A DNA stretch of 64,000 bases from Sphingobium sp. (GTDB taxonomy: Bacteria > Pseudomonadota > Alphaproteobacteria > Sphingomonadales > Sphingomonadaceae). The notes beneath the pieces were generated by a model that saw only the letters and a program-made list of their open reading frames with translations, searched no databases and was not told the origin of the DNA. A program made the translations under genes and the position numbers. Shown here in pieces: positions 8,030-17,028 of this stretch (position 1 is its first letter; the number at the start of each line of letters is the position of its first letter). The DNA is taken from contig QFQF01000011.1 of assembly GCA_003248935.1 (NCBI GenBank), forward strand, positions 1 through 64,000, in the 5' to 3' direction.

Positions 8030-8886
8030 ACCGGCAGCGCTGAGGCCGCTAGCGCAAGGACGAATTCGGCCAGTTCTGCATATTCGTCTGCGGAACTCAC
8101 GGGGATCACGCGGATCTTGAAATCCTTGAACCATCGCTCCTTCTCGACCTCGTTGATCTTTTCTTTGGTCAGAAGCGCATAGTGCGTCGGACCGGAGTCA
8201 GGAGCAAATGTGCTGGCGACGTAGTTCAACATCAAATTGACTTCAGGATCCGTCATTGACGCGCCAGCGAAGATGACCGTGTACATGGAAAACATGGTCG
8301 CCAGCATGTGCTGGTACGCCGGCTCCTTGAACAGGATGTTGCGATAATCCTGCTCAGTTAGGATGATCCCGTCGCCGCTCTTCGTCGCGTCGCCATGCGC
8401 CTTTAGGATGAAGAATTCTCGGCTCGACAGACTACGTCGGACCTCACCAGCATCCTTGAACGTACACACGGTAACATCCGGATCGTTCTTGCGGAACGTC
8501 CGTTCGATCAAAGTGTCATAGTTGGTGGTCAAAACAAATTGGAGCTGAGCTAGCTTGGCCATAGCCTCGTGCAACTCGGTCGGAGCGGGCTTCGAGTCGA
8601 CAAAGACGCGCCGAATGAAGCCGGCAAAAAAGCTGCCGAGATCGGTCTTGAGGCCGGATGCCGCCATCAAGTAGCGGCCCTGATCAATCAGGGACTCATA
8701 GTCGGAAACTTTCTCATCGGAGATACCGACATTGTCTTTTGCTTCCGCGACCATTTGACGAAGAAGGTCGCCCCATTGCGGCAAGCCCGCTCCGACTGAC
8801 GCGCCAGCACCGACGAGCAGGCCGCAACGCCCCTTGGCATATTCCTGCAGGAGTGAGCCGGGGATAGTGCCAGGGTCGAAAGCCAC
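8026..8886 (-). CDS. SIR2-like domain protein, candidate NAD-targeting effector
   Basis: This 286-aa protein starts at GTG 8886, overlapping the DUF262 stop (TAGTG). SIR2_2-type motifs are visible: GLLVGAGASVGAGLPQW (Rossmann glycine motif, residues about 22 to 38), VLTTNYDTLIE, and FILKAHGDA with the likely catalytic histidine. It ends with FAGASMTDPEVNLML, as in other bacterial SIR2-like proteins. SIR2 domains in defence systems such as Thoeris and DSR degrade NAD to abort infection; activity here is an inference. It is the last gene of the phosphorothioation operon and partners most closely with the DUF262 gene. A metabolic deacylase is less likely, given the context and lack of a zinc-binding Cys cluster. 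Confidence 0.85.
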   Translation of the reverse strand: MAFDPGTIPGSLLQEYAKGRCGLLVGAGASVGAGLPQWGDLLRQMVAEAKDNVGISDEKVSDYESLIDQGRYLMAASGLKTDLGSFFAGFIRRVFVDSKPAPTELHEAMAKLAQLQFVLTTNYDTLIERTFRKNDPDVTVCTFKDAGEVRRSLSSREFFILKAHGDATKSGDGIILTEQDYRNILFKEPAYQHMLATMFSMYTVIFAGASMTDPEVNLMLNYVASTFAPDSGPTHYALLTKEKINEVEKERWFKDFKIRVIPVSSADEYAELAEFVLALAASALPV

Positions 8887-9962
8887 TATCGCACCTCCAC
8901 ACGTCGGAAGAACTTCGCGAGCGCCTTGTTCCGCTTTTGAAGGCTGGCGGCCTTGGCGCCTTCGGTTCGGAAGGCGTAAAGATAGTCATAGAGCGCACGA
9001 TCGTTGGGCGCAGCGTCGCGCCTCCGACCGTTCAGAAGCAGATCGGGTTCGGACGTATATTGCTGCCGCCGCTCCTCGAATGCGTCATAGGCAATCGTAA
9101 ATCGAGTGATGTCGATCGCCTTGCCGGCCGCCTGATACTGCATGATCAGCAAGAGCAGATCGACGAAGATCCATTTTCTGATGATTCGATAACCGGTCTC
9201 CTGATCGACTTCGGCCAAGATGTTGAGCGCCGCGCCCACCTTGGCCGACAGTGCCGTGATCTCGTCCATCGGCTTGGCGTTATATTCGCGCTGTAGTTCG
9301 CGCAGATCAGGCGATTTCATGTCGCGGGTACCATTGCTGGCGCCGATCGCAAATGCGTAGGTCGCGAAATCGAAGTGGCGGGTTCGATCGTCCTTGATCC
9401 TGGTGCCAGTGAAGAATTCGTGAGAGGTCGCCATTAGCTGGATCACGTTGCGCATTGGACCCAGATCGGCATTGCGCAGCTCGGCTGGGTTGAGCGGCAT
9501 ACCCATTTGCAAACGTGCGAACAGTACCGTGATCTCGTCATTTGTGGATTCGACGATCTCTCCGACACCGATCTTGAACGCCTTGAACCGATCGCTCAGT
9601 GGCTTCTCGAGCTTGGCGAGTGTCTTTCCAGCGATCGCGCATCCGCCAACCGGTGGCAATGCGTCGGGACTATTCAGCGCGAAAGCCTTGGACTTGTCCG
9701 CTGCTATTGGCGCGGCAGCGAAGTCCCAAATGGCACGGAGGCGCTGCTGGCCATCGACGGCCTCATATTTGAAAAGTCCGCCTGCTGGGAGCTTGCGGAG
9801 ATAAATTTTCGGGACGTCCATGTCTCGCAGGATCGAGTCGATAAGCAGGACGCGGCGTGCATCCTTCCACGCAGGGCCACGCTGCCATGCCGGATTCAAA
9901 TTGATCTCCGCCTTCAGGCCTATCAGCTTTTCAATAGTCCATAGCCGCTGTTCGACTTTCAT
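8886..9962 (-). CDS. DUF262 protein without DUF1524 (GmrS/SspE N-terminal-like)
   Basis: The 358-aa protein has the DUF262 signature: an opening with NPAWQRGPAW, VLLIDSILRDMDVPKIYL, and EAVDGQQRLRAIWDF (the conserved DGQQR), then VGEIVESTNDEITVLFARLQMG. DUF262 is the NTPase and DNA-sensing half of GmrSD-type type IV enzymes and of SspE, where it senses phosphorothioate. The DUF1524 HNH nuclease half expected in SspE (which is about twice this length) is absent. The gene sits 2 bases after the preceding gene and overlaps the SIR2 gene by 1 base, so a sensor-effector pair with SIR2 is the natural reading. Confidence 0.87.
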   Translation of the reverse strand: MKVEQRLWTIEKLIGLKAEINLNPAWQRGPAWKDARRVLLIDSILRDMDVPKIYLRKLPAGGLFKYEAVDGQQRLRAIWDFAAAPIAADKSKAFALNSPDALPPVGGCAIAGKTLAKLEKPLSDRFKAFKIGVGEIVESTNDEITVLFARLQMGMPLNPAELRNADLGPMRNVIQLMATSHEFFTGTRIKDDRTRHFDFATYAFAIGASNGTRDMKSPDLRELQREYNAKPMDEITALSAKVGAALNILAEVDQETGYRIIRKWIFVDLLLLIMQYQAAGKAIDITRFTIAYDAFEERRQQYTSEPDLLLNGRRRDAAPNDRALYDYLYAFRTEGAKAASLQKRNKALAKFFRRVEVR

Positions 9963-9964
9963 CG

Positions 9965-10420
9965 TCAGGCAGCTTTCTTGGTACGAAGCATGCCTTCGAT
10001 TGATTCGCTGAGATAATCCAATGCGGTGTCACCTTCTCGTTCGTTGAGCAGCGCCAACAGTTCAGGCAGGCCCGCCATTGCGTATCCGCTGGCAATGCGC
10101 AGCATTTCTCCTGGCCGATCGACGATCGACACGTCACCTGTTTCACCGATCGCAAGCAGCGTCAGTGCCGTTGGCCTCCAGGGATCGGCGTTGAGAACGA
10201 CGCCCTCTGCGGCTTTGTAGGACTTGCCGGCATGCGTGGTCGGTGTGAGGCCTTTCTTTACCGCTAGACAGATCGCGAAAAACCACATGTCGATATTTCG
10301 ACCGAATGGCTGATGGATCGGCTGTGCGCTTTTTCCCTCTTTCTTTTGGACGAACGAGTCAAAATGCTCGCGGAAATCGTCGGGAATCATGATATCGCTG
10401 CCGGCGAATGGGTTGTGCAT
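9965..10420 (-). CDS. 151-aa protein resembling a Dnd/phosphorothioation-associated small family
   Basis: ATG at 10420 overlaps the stop of the upstream ATPase (TAATG), so the 151-aa form is preferred to longer frames. Visible features are the N-terminal FREHFDSFVQ, a hydrophobic MWFFAICLAVKKGLTP segment, LTLLAIGETGD and GYAMAGLPELLALLNE. This layout recalls the small protein annotated as DNA phosphorothioation-associated protein 4, but I recall the family only loosely and the match is unverified. Function is unknown. Being locked between the ATPase and the DUF262 gene, it is probably part of the same restriction or sensing complex. Confidence 0.72.
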   Translation of the reverse strand: MHNPFAGSDIMIPDDFREHFDSFVQKKEGKSAQPIHQPFGRNIDMWFFAICLAVKKGLTPTTHAGKSYKAAEGVVLNADPWRPTALTLLAIGETGDVSIVDRPGEMLRIASGYAMAGLPELLALLNEREGDTALDYLSESIEGMLRTKKAA

Positions 10421-12498
10421 TACGCAGCCTCCAGCTCGGCTGCGCCGGCCGGTAGGCGCTCGCATTCGTCGCACACGGACCGATGATCGCAGGCACATTG
10501 GATCGCTCGCGCGTCCGTCGTGCCAGGGTCATTCTTGAGCATACGCGGGTAGTGCATTGGGTTAGTGATCGTGAGCACCTTTCCTGCGCGTGCGTCTAGG
10601 ATCGCTTCGCAGCCGTTGATCTCGTCATGAGTGAGAAAGAGGATCAATTGGGAGCTGGCTTCTGAGGCGACGCGCACGACCTCGGTTTTGACGAACCCGC
10701 TCATCATGCCTAGCGGCGTATCGATGACATTGGGCGCTTCGACGCCACTTACTTCCGTGAGAGCCAGCACAAACGCGATAGTCAGCGCGCGGCGCGAAGC
10801 GCCGTTCAAGTCCATCGAAGGATCAAGCTTCTTATCGTTGCTTCCGTGCACGACGATGTGAAATTCAGGAGTAATCTCGGCGCGCTGGATCAGGGCATTG
10901 TCGGGATGGGCGCCGATCATTCGCCGGAAATACTGGTTCATCTTCTGCGAGACCGCCTCGACCTCGCGGGTCTTCATGATCTCCAGCGCACGCTCGACGA
11001 CGCCACGAATATCGCGCGCGACGACCAACTCGCAAGTGAAGCGGCGGGCCTTATCCTCACGGGCGGACAGGGCCTGAAACTTTCGATCGAGTTCGACACG
11101 CCTTTCCCGGCGATCGCGGATTTGGTGATCAAGGCGCGCCGCGAGCGGTATTTTCTCGTCGAGACGCTGACGATAGGTATCGCGCATATCCCGTGCGCGC
11201 TGGACGTTGTCATCCTTGACCTTATCGAGGCGTGCCTCAAGGTCGGCCTCTGCTTGGCCGAGCTCTTCATAGGTCCGCTGTTCGTTGTTCCGGTCACCAA
11301 AGGCAGCTGTATACTCGTCTATCCAGGTCGATGCGGCCGGAATGAACAGCTCGCGGCCTTCGAAATACAGATCCGACACCTTGGATTTCAGCGCGTCGGC
11401 GTCCCGACTGTCCTCGATCAGCTGCTGGATATGCGCGCGACGCCGGGCACCGTCGGTCTGAGCCGCATCGAGACTCTCGCCACATATGCAATCGCTATGC
11501 TGCAGTCGGTCCTCAAGAATCGGAATGGTCTTGTTGGGGATCGCGCCCTTTTTCCGAAGATCATCCAACAGCGCACCGGCGGCTCTGAACTTGTCACCGA
11601 GCATTTCGCGCGCGAACCCTTTGCTCGAAAGAAGTGCGGCCTGGCGAAGTTCTGCCGCCCTGATTCGACCTTCGGAAGCAATCCGCTGCTTCTGAGCGCG
11701 CGCCAGTTCGATGGCGATCTCCTCGCGATTGCCGCGCTTCAACGCCTCCTGCAACTCCCGGTCGGCCTTGGTGTGAAGGTCAGTGAGATTGGCGATCTCT
11801 TCCTGCGCTTCCTTCAGCTTGCCTTCGAGTTCCGGGATCGATTGATCGATCGACTCAAGCTCGACGCGGATACGTCGCAGTTCGTCGCTCCCGGCGGCGG
11901 CGTCGGCCTTGGCGCGGACGTCACGTTCGACCTTCTTTACGTGATCGACCGCTTCTTCAAGCATCGGCAAGCCCATCAACTGCTCGATGGCCTTCTTCAC
12001 TCGACGCTGCTGCTCGGTGCGAAGCCCTTCGATGAAGCTGAGCGCCCGGTCCCCGTCGGTGAAAAATACTTCGCGCAGCTCCCCGGGCATATGCACCGCA
12101 AGGTGGGCTTCGACATTCGGTACTTCCTTGGCGCCGCTGGGCAGGATTTCGTAAAGTTGCGGCACGGATCGGCTTCGGACAGCCGATCCGACATGCTCCG
12201 TCAGGCTTCGGATCAGGCGAAAGCGCTTGGCTCCAGTCTTGCCGCTTACCTCGTATATTACTTCGCAAACGGTATCAGACAGCTCGCCCGGCTTCTTGTC
12301 CATCGAGTGGGGGCTGTATCCCGATGGGAGCGCGTCCTCGCCAAACAGGCACCATTGAAGGGCGGTCAGCATCGTCGTCTTGCCGCTTTCATTCGCGGCG
12401 CGGATGACGGTAATGTTCTTGTCTGGATCGTTCGAGAATTCGAAGTCGATACCGTCGAGCAAGCGAAAGCCTTCGAAACGAGCGCGGATCAACCTCAT
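10420..12498 (-). CDS. SMC/RecF/DndD-like ATPase with Cys-rich C-terminal tail
   Basis: The 692-aa protein starts RLIRARFEGFRLLDG and has a Walker A motif AANESGKTTML (about residue 35). A long heptad-rich coiled-coil region interrupted by DCICGESL follows, which sits where SbcC/Rad50/DndD proteins carry a hook. A degenerate ABC signature (MDLNGASRRALTIAFVLAL) and Walker B NVIDTPLG follow. The tail holds CACDHRSVCDEC, a possible zinc site. Family knowledge points to a DNA end or structure-binding ATPase; within phosphorothioation clusters, DndD-like ATPases act in modification or in the restriction arm. Here SspC already provides a modification ATPase, so restriction is more likely. Confidence 0.85.
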   Translation of the reverse strand: MRLIRARFEGFRLLDGIDFEFSNDPDKNITVIRAANESGKTTMLTALQWCLFGEDALPSGYSPHSMDKKPGELSDTVCEVIYEVSGKTGAKRFRLIRSLTEHVGSAVRSRSVPQLYEILPSGAKEVPNVEAHLAVHMPGELREVFFTDGDRALSFIEGLRTEQQRRVKKAIEQLMGLPMLEEAVDHVKKVERDVRAKADAAAGSDELRRIRVELESIDQSIPELEGKLKEAQEEIANLTDLHTKADRELQEALKRGNREEIAIELARAQKQRIASEGRIRAAELRQAALLSSKGFAREMLGDKFRAAGALLDDLRKKGAIPNKTIPILEDRLQHSDCICGESLDAAQTDGARRRAHIQQLIEDSRDADALKSKVSDLYFEGRELFIPAASTWIDEYTAAFGDRNNEQRTYEELGQAEADLEARLDKVKDDNVQRARDMRDTYRQRLDEKIPLAARLDHQIRDRRERRVELDRKFQALSAREDKARRFTCELVVARDIRGVVERALEIMKTREVEAVSQKMNQYFRRMIGAHPDNALIQRAEITPEFHIVVHGSNDKKLDPSMDLNGASRRALTIAFVLALTEVSGVEAPNVIDTPLGMMSGFVKTEVVRVASEASSQLILFLTHDEINGCEAILDARAGKVLTITNPMHYPRMLKNDPGTTDARAIQCACDHRSVCDECERLPAGAAELEAA

Positions 12499-12501
12499 AG
12501 C

Positions 12502-12729
12502 TTATCCCTCACTCGGCAGTGTGTCGCGATCGAGAAAGGTGCCGACGCGACCCACCAGGTCCCCGATCTTGGACACGATGTTCGTTCGGGCAAACTGATG
12601 CTGGCGCTCAGCTTGGAGAATCTCGGCTAGGGCTTGTTGCACCTCATCACGATAGCCCGGGCAGCGCTCTTCGACACTGCCAAGCTGCTCCATTATGATC
12701 GTGACGATCTTTTCGTCCTTATATGCCAT
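12502..12729 (-). CDS. 75-aa small protein of the phosphorothioation operon
   Basis: This short product, rich in Glu, Gln and Arg, looks helical (KIVTIIMEQLGSVEERCPGY, then a Gln-rich helix and IVSKIGDLVGRVGTFL). It lies 6 bases after the helicase gene and 3 bases before the ATPase gene, so it is part of the operon. It resembles the kind of protein annotated as DNA modification system-associated small protein. It could be the middle member of an SspFGH-like trio (helicase, small protein, ATPase), which is inferred from position only. Confidence 0.75.
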   Translation of the reverse strand: MAYKDEKIVTIIMEQLGSVEERCPGYRDEVQQALAEILQAERQHQFARTNIVSKIGDLVGRVGTFLDRDTLPSEG

Positions 12730-12735
12730 CCTGCC

Positions 12736-14415
12736 TCACCCCTTCAAAAGCGCACGAAGCTCCTCGACCTTTGCGAATGGTCCCCCGGTTGCCGCCCCGT
12801 TTCGACTGAGCCGCGCGAACTCCCAGGCGCGATCCAGTTCGGAGTTAACAATCTTTTTCGCCTCCGAGTCCAGGGTTCCGCCTTCATAAGCTTCCGGCGG
12901 CAGCGCCACGAGATCGTGAATTACCGCATGTGTCTTGCCAATGGCTTTACAGGTGCGAAGCAATCGCCCGCGCCTCTGAACCCACTGGCGCCTGACTGTT
13001 GTGCTCGCGAGGATGAAGGCGCGCTCGATCTGCGGTACGTTGACCCCTTCATCGAGAACGCGCTTGGCTGTCAAAACTTGAAGATCACCACTTTGGAAGC
13101 GGCTGAGGATTCGCTGCGTCCTGACCTTGTCACCACTCTCTTCGGCAGTCAGTTGATGGAAAAGGATGCGCCGTTCATTGAGGGCAGCATTTACTTGATC
13201 GAGCTGCGCGGGATCTTTGTCGGTCGCATAGATGAGCGTGTATCGCAACGCCCTCGCATTCTCTTCGTCCAGTAATTCTCCGAGTTTGTCGAGCTTGGAG
13301 CGCGCGGTCTCCAGCACGCGCCGTCGTTTCAGAAACAAATTGTTGAGCCGATCGTCCTTTATGCCCGCCTGAATCTTCCAGGCTAGCTTCGCGATCTGTT
13401 CGCTCAGGTCACGCCAATCGGCCATTTCATCGGCACTGAGGGGGACAAAGTGGACGTGATAGTCATAAGGCGTGAGACAACGCCCGATCGCCTGCTCGAG
13501 TAGAAAGCTAAAGCAGGGATCACCGAAGAAATCGAACAGAGCTGCAGTGCCCACGTCGTCATATTGCCGGACAGGCGTCGCCGACAGTCCGAGCCGATAG
13601 TCGAAGAAGGTCGGTGGATTAGCCATAAAGCCAGCAGCGCCAAGGTTGTGACACTCGTCGGCGATCAACAGCTTTGGCCCATCATGTTTGGCGATTTGCG
13701 CGGCAAACTCGTGTGTGCAGAGGGTGTCGTTGGAGACCACGAGCGCTTCTGAAGGGCTGAGGCCCAGCCTAAGTCGTCGGCGGGCGTTGGCGATCACGCG
13801 TTCTCTGCCCTTGGCGCCGGCCTCGGCCGTGAGATCGACCGCTTTCAAGCCGAACAGGCCGATCTCGCCGCACCATTGTTGGACAAGAACCTTGTACGGG
13901 GCTGCTACCACGATCAACAACGGCCCGACTTCGGCATGAAGTTGATGCGCCCCGATCATCGCTGTCAGCGTCTTACCCGACCCTGTGCACATTTCGAGGA
14001 CGCCGCGCCACCCGGTTGCGCGCCAGGCATCGACCGCTTCTCCCTGGTGGGCATATTCGCCTACGCGATATTCAAGCCACTCAGGGATCGCGAAGCGCAG
14101 AGGTTCGCGCGAGTCACTGGCCGCCAGCTCGGCCACAGACTCCTCGGGTAGTCCATGGGCCTTTCTCCAGAGCCGCCGACAATCATCTTCATCTGGCAGA
14201 CGCTCGGATTTGTAATCACGCAGTAGCTGCTCTTCGAGCGCTTTGGGCAGATCTACGATCACGCAATCATTATCGCCGCCGCGCCAGAGCATTTCGAATT
14301 CTTCGGACAGGCGAGCGCAGGTTCGCGCGCCGTCGTCGCTCATCCAAGAGCGCGAAAGGCTGAGCTGCTCCCGATTTTTTCCTAAACCGGCTCCCGTCAT
14401 ATTGGCCGAGCCATG
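12736..14415 (-). pseudogene. PLD/DEAD-helicase restriction protein, 3' fragment cut by IS66
   Basis: This fragment reads HGSANMTGAGL at the IS junction (the second half of a phospholipase D-type HxK...HGSxN motif) and continues into a superfamily 2 helicase. Visible motifs are Q-like region, EMCTGSGKTLTAMIGAH (motif I), LLIADECHNLGA (DEAH-like motif II), RLGLSATPVRQ (motif III) and VLDEGVNVPQIERA plus QRRGRLLR (motifs V and VI). An internal ATG at 14400 could yield a 554-aa helicase without the PLD domain. Together with 17680..18183 and one copy of the target repeat, the original gene encoded 727 aa. Such PLD-helicase proteins are typical of phosphorothioation restriction arms. Confidence 0.88.
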
Positions 14416-14423
14416 AAGGGCGG
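14416..14423. repeat. 8-bp target duplication, left copy
   Basis: AAGGGCGG at 14416..14423 directly abuts the left end of the IS66 element and is repeated at 17680..17687. Eight bases is the usual IS66 duplication length. Confidence 0.95.
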
Positions 14424-14521
14424 GTAAGCGTCCGGTGAGCCGCGTGTTGTCGCGCGCGGCATAGCCGTTGATGTCCAGACCTGTGGTGGTCTCCTTCTGG
14501 AGTCCAGAAGGAGGTCAGGAG

Positions 14522-14989
14522 ATGGAGCGGATGGAGGTCATCACTCGGACGGAGCGCCGGCGAACCTACAGCGACGCCGAGAAGGCAGCGGTGGTTGCCA
14601 AGGCGTCGATGCCGGGCGTGACAGTGCGGGAGCTGTCGCGGCAGCTCGGCATTGCCGAGAGCCTCATCTACAACTGGCGGTCGGCGCAGCGGAAGGCGGA
14701 GAGCATCGCCAGCGAGCCGTTGCAGTTCATCCCCTATGGCGTGGTAACGGACGCCGCTCGCCCCGAGCCTGTTATAGCGCTGTCGCCGGTGCCGACCGTA
14801 CACGCGCCACCGCCTGCTAAGCCGTCGCTGCCTGCCGCGCCGGCGGAGGACCTGGTCCGGCCGCATCCGGGAACCCGACCGGGCAGCATCGACATCGACC
14901 TGCCGACCGGTGTGCGGCTGTCGGTCGACAGCTACGTCAACGAGAAGGCGCTCGCCCGTGTGCTGCGGGCGCTGGGGCATGCGTCGTGA
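14522..14989 (+). CDS. tnpA: IS66 accessory protein TnpA
   Basis: The 155-aa protein starts at ATG 14522 after GGAGGTCAGGAG. It has the transposase-8 type helix-turn-helix (RRTYSDAEKAAVVAKASM, then GVTVRELSRQLGIAESLIYN and WR) expected for IS66 TnpA (OrfA), followed by a Pro-rich linker and a conserved C-terminal end. Its stop overlaps the GTG start of tnpB, as usual in IS66 elements. TnpA is needed for transposition, probably for DNA binding. Confidence 0.9.
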   Translation: MERMEVITRTERRRTYSDAEKAAVVAKASMPGVTVRELSRQLGIAESLIYNWRSAQRKAESIASEPLQFIPYGVVTDAARPEPVIALSPVPTVHAPPPAKPSLPAAPAEDLVRPHPGTRPGSIDIDLPTGVRLSVDSYVNEKALARVLRALGHAS

Positions 14990-15339
14990 TAGCGCTGGCG
15001 CCGGGCACCAAGGTATATCTCGCCTGCAAGCCGGTCAGCATGCAGAAGGGCTTCGACGGGCTGAGCGCGCTCGCCCATCAGGTTCTCAACGGCGACCCGT
15101 ATTCGGGCCACCTGTTCCTGTTCCGGGGCAAGCGCGGCGACTATTTCAAGGCGCTGTATTGGGACGGCTCGGGCATGTGCCTGTTCGCCAAGCGGTTGGA
15201 GAAGGGCCGTTTTGTGTGGCCGCCGCTGGTCGACGGCGGCATCGTTCTCAGCCCCGCGCAGCTGGCGCTGCTCATCGAGGGCATCGACTGGCGGCGGACC
15301 GTGGCGCCGGCCCCGGTGACCGCGCCGACCCTCGTGTAA
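14986..15339 (+). CDS. tnpB: IS66 family protein TnpB
   Basis: This 117-aa protein is the IS66 Orf2 (not the RNA-guided IS200/IS605 TnpB). It has the family motifs VYLACKPVSMQKGFDGLSAL, YSGHLFLFRGKRGDYFKALY and DGSGMCLFAKRLEKGRFVWP. The GTG start at 14986 overlaps tnpA by 4 bases, indicating coupled translation. Its exact role in IS66 transposition is unknown, but it is required in studied members of the family. Confidence 0.93.
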   Translation: MIALAPGTKVYLACKPVSMQKGFDGLSALAHQVLNGDPYSGHLFLFRGKRGDYFKALYWDGSGMCLFAKRLEKGRFVWPPLVDGGIVLSPAQLALLIEGIDWRRTVAPAPVTAPTLV

Positions 15340-15396
15340 GCGGCGCTTTTTCGTTCTTTTCGCTTGGCGTGAGTCGGGCCGGTGGTAGGATGTGCC

Positions 15397-17028
15397 ATGT
15401 CGCTGGCGATGGTCGATCTTCCCTCCGACCCGAACGAGCTGCGCGCCTTCGCACAGGCGTTGCAGGACCAGCTGGCGACCATCGAGCAGGCCCGCGTTAC
15501 CACCGCTGCGGAGCTGGCCAGCACCGTTGCCGAGCTGCGCGCGGCCAAGGCGACCATCCAGCTGACCGCGCTGGAGATCGAGAAGCTCAAGGTTCAGCTG
15601 GCACGGCTCCGGCGCATGCAGTTCGGCCAGTCGTCCGAGCGGCTCTCCCGCGAGATCGAGCAGCTGGAGCTGCGGCTGGAAGAGCTGGAGACGGTCGAGG
15701 CCGAGGCGACCAGTGCGTCTGCCGACGCCGGCGTGCCGCCACCCGCCCGCGAGAAGCGCAAGCCTAAGCGCCTGCCGTTGCCCGACCATCTGCCGCGTCA
15801 CGAGGTCGTCCATGCCGCCCCGCAGGCAGACGGCTGCGGCGCGTGCGGCGGGAACATGTCAGCGCTGGGCGAGGACGTGACCGAGGTGCTGGAGTATGTG
15901 CCTGGCCGCTTCCAGGTCGTGCGCCACGTCCGCCCCAAGCTCGCCTGCCAACGTTGCGACGCCATTACCCAGGCACCCGCACCGGCGCTGCCCATCCCGC
16001 GCGGCAAGGCAGGTCCTGGCCTGCTCGCGCACGTGTTGGTGTCGAAGTATGCAGACCACCTTCCGCTCTACCGGCAGGCGGAGATCTACGCTCGCGAGGG
16101 CGTCGACCTCGACCGCTCGACCATGGCGGACTGGGTAGGCCAGGTCAGCTGGCTGCTTCAGCCGCTTGTCGACCACATTCGCGCCCACGTGTTCGCGGCC
16201 GACAAGATCCACACCGACGACACGCCGGTTCCTGTGCTGGCGCCGGGCACCGGCAAGACCAAGACCGGCAGGTTATGGGTCTACGCCCGCGACGATCGGG
16301 GTTGGCAAGGCATCGGCCCACCGGCAGCGGCGTATTTCTACACGCCCGACCGCAAGGGTGAGCGACCGCGCGCGCATCTCGCCGGGTTCAGCGGCTTCCT
16401 GCAAGCCGACGGCTATACGGGCTACGACCAGCTGTACGATGGACGCCGGCAGCCCGGCCCCATCGTCGAGGTGGCGTGCTGGGCGCATGTCCGGCGCAAG
16501 ATCTACGACGTGTGGAAGGCGACCGGCTCGACCACGGCGCGCACCGGCGTCAGCATGATCGACCTGATGTACGAGGCGGAGGAGCTCGGGCGCGGGCTGC
16601 CGCGGGAGGACCGGCTCGACCGCCGCCAGGTCGTCAGGGTGGGCGTGGACGGCTTCTTCAACTGGGCCGAGGACACCATGCGCCGCATATCGGGCAAGGG
16701 CGCGCTGGCAGACGCCATCCGCTATGCGGTCAAGCGGCGCGCGGCGCTGACCCGCTTCTGCGACGACGCGCGGCTGGAGGCGGACAACAACCGGGCCGAG
16801 AACTGCCTCCGTCCCGTCGCGCTCGGCCGCAAGAACTACCTGTTCGCCGGCTCGGATAAGGGCGGTGAGCGCGCAGCGGGGATCTACACGCTCATCCAGA
16901 CCGCACGGCTCAACTTCGTTGACCCCGAAGCCTGGCTGCACGACGTGCTCACCCGCATCGCCGACGGACATCCTGCAAACCGCATCAGCGAACTCACACC
17001 GTGGACCTGGAGCAACAAAGACGTATGA
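15397..17028 (+). CDS. tnpC: IS66 family transposase TnpC
   Basis: The 543-aa transposase starts at ATG 15397. It has an N-terminal coiled-coil with RMQFGQSSERL, a zinc-finger-like CGACGG...CQRCD segment, and the catalytic DDE domain. DDE elements are HTDDTPVPVL, GFLQADGYTGYDQLY with CWAHVRRK, and the Glu in DNNRAENCLRPVALGRKNYL. The C-terminal TSDxKGGERAA-like segment and the final IS66_C-type end WTW are present. All domains look intact, so the element may be active. Its last codons overlap the start of the passenger gene (ATGA). Confidence 0.95.
   Translation: MSLAMVDLPSDPNELRAFAQALQDQLATIEQARVTTAAELASTVAELRAAKATIQLTALEIEKLKVQLARLRRMQFGQSSERLSREIEQLELRLEELETVEAEATSASADAGVPPPAREKRKPKRLPLPDHLPRHEVVHAAPQADGCGACGGNMSALGEDVTEVLEYVPGRFQVVRHVRPKLACQRCDAITQAPAPALPIPRGKAGPGLLAHVLVSKYADHLPLYRQAEIYAREGVDLDRSTMADWVGQVSWLLQPLVDHIRAHVFAADKIHTDDTPVPVLAPGTGKTKTGRLWVYARDDRGWQGIGPPAAAYFYTPDRKGERPRAHLAGFSGFLQADGYTGYDQLYDGRRQPGPIVEVACWAHVRRKIYDVWKATGSTTARTGVSMIDLMYEAEELGRGLPREDRLDRRQVVRVGVDGFFNWAEDTMRRISGKGALADAIRYAVKRRAALTRFCDDARLEADNNRAENCLRPVALGRKNYLFAGSDKGGERAAGIYTLIQTARLNFVDPEAWLHDVLTRIADGHPANRISELTPWTWSNKDV

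Noticed and set aside
10846..12630. A 594-codon plus-strand frame opposite the SMC-like ATPase
   Set aside because: The minus strand has a clear P-loop ATPase with operon-type spacing; the plus frame has no motif and spans two minus-strand genes.
14890..15800. Long frames in both directions across tnpA and tnpB
   Set aside because: IS66 tnpA, tnpB and tnpC account for this DNA with overlapping starts; the others are shadows.
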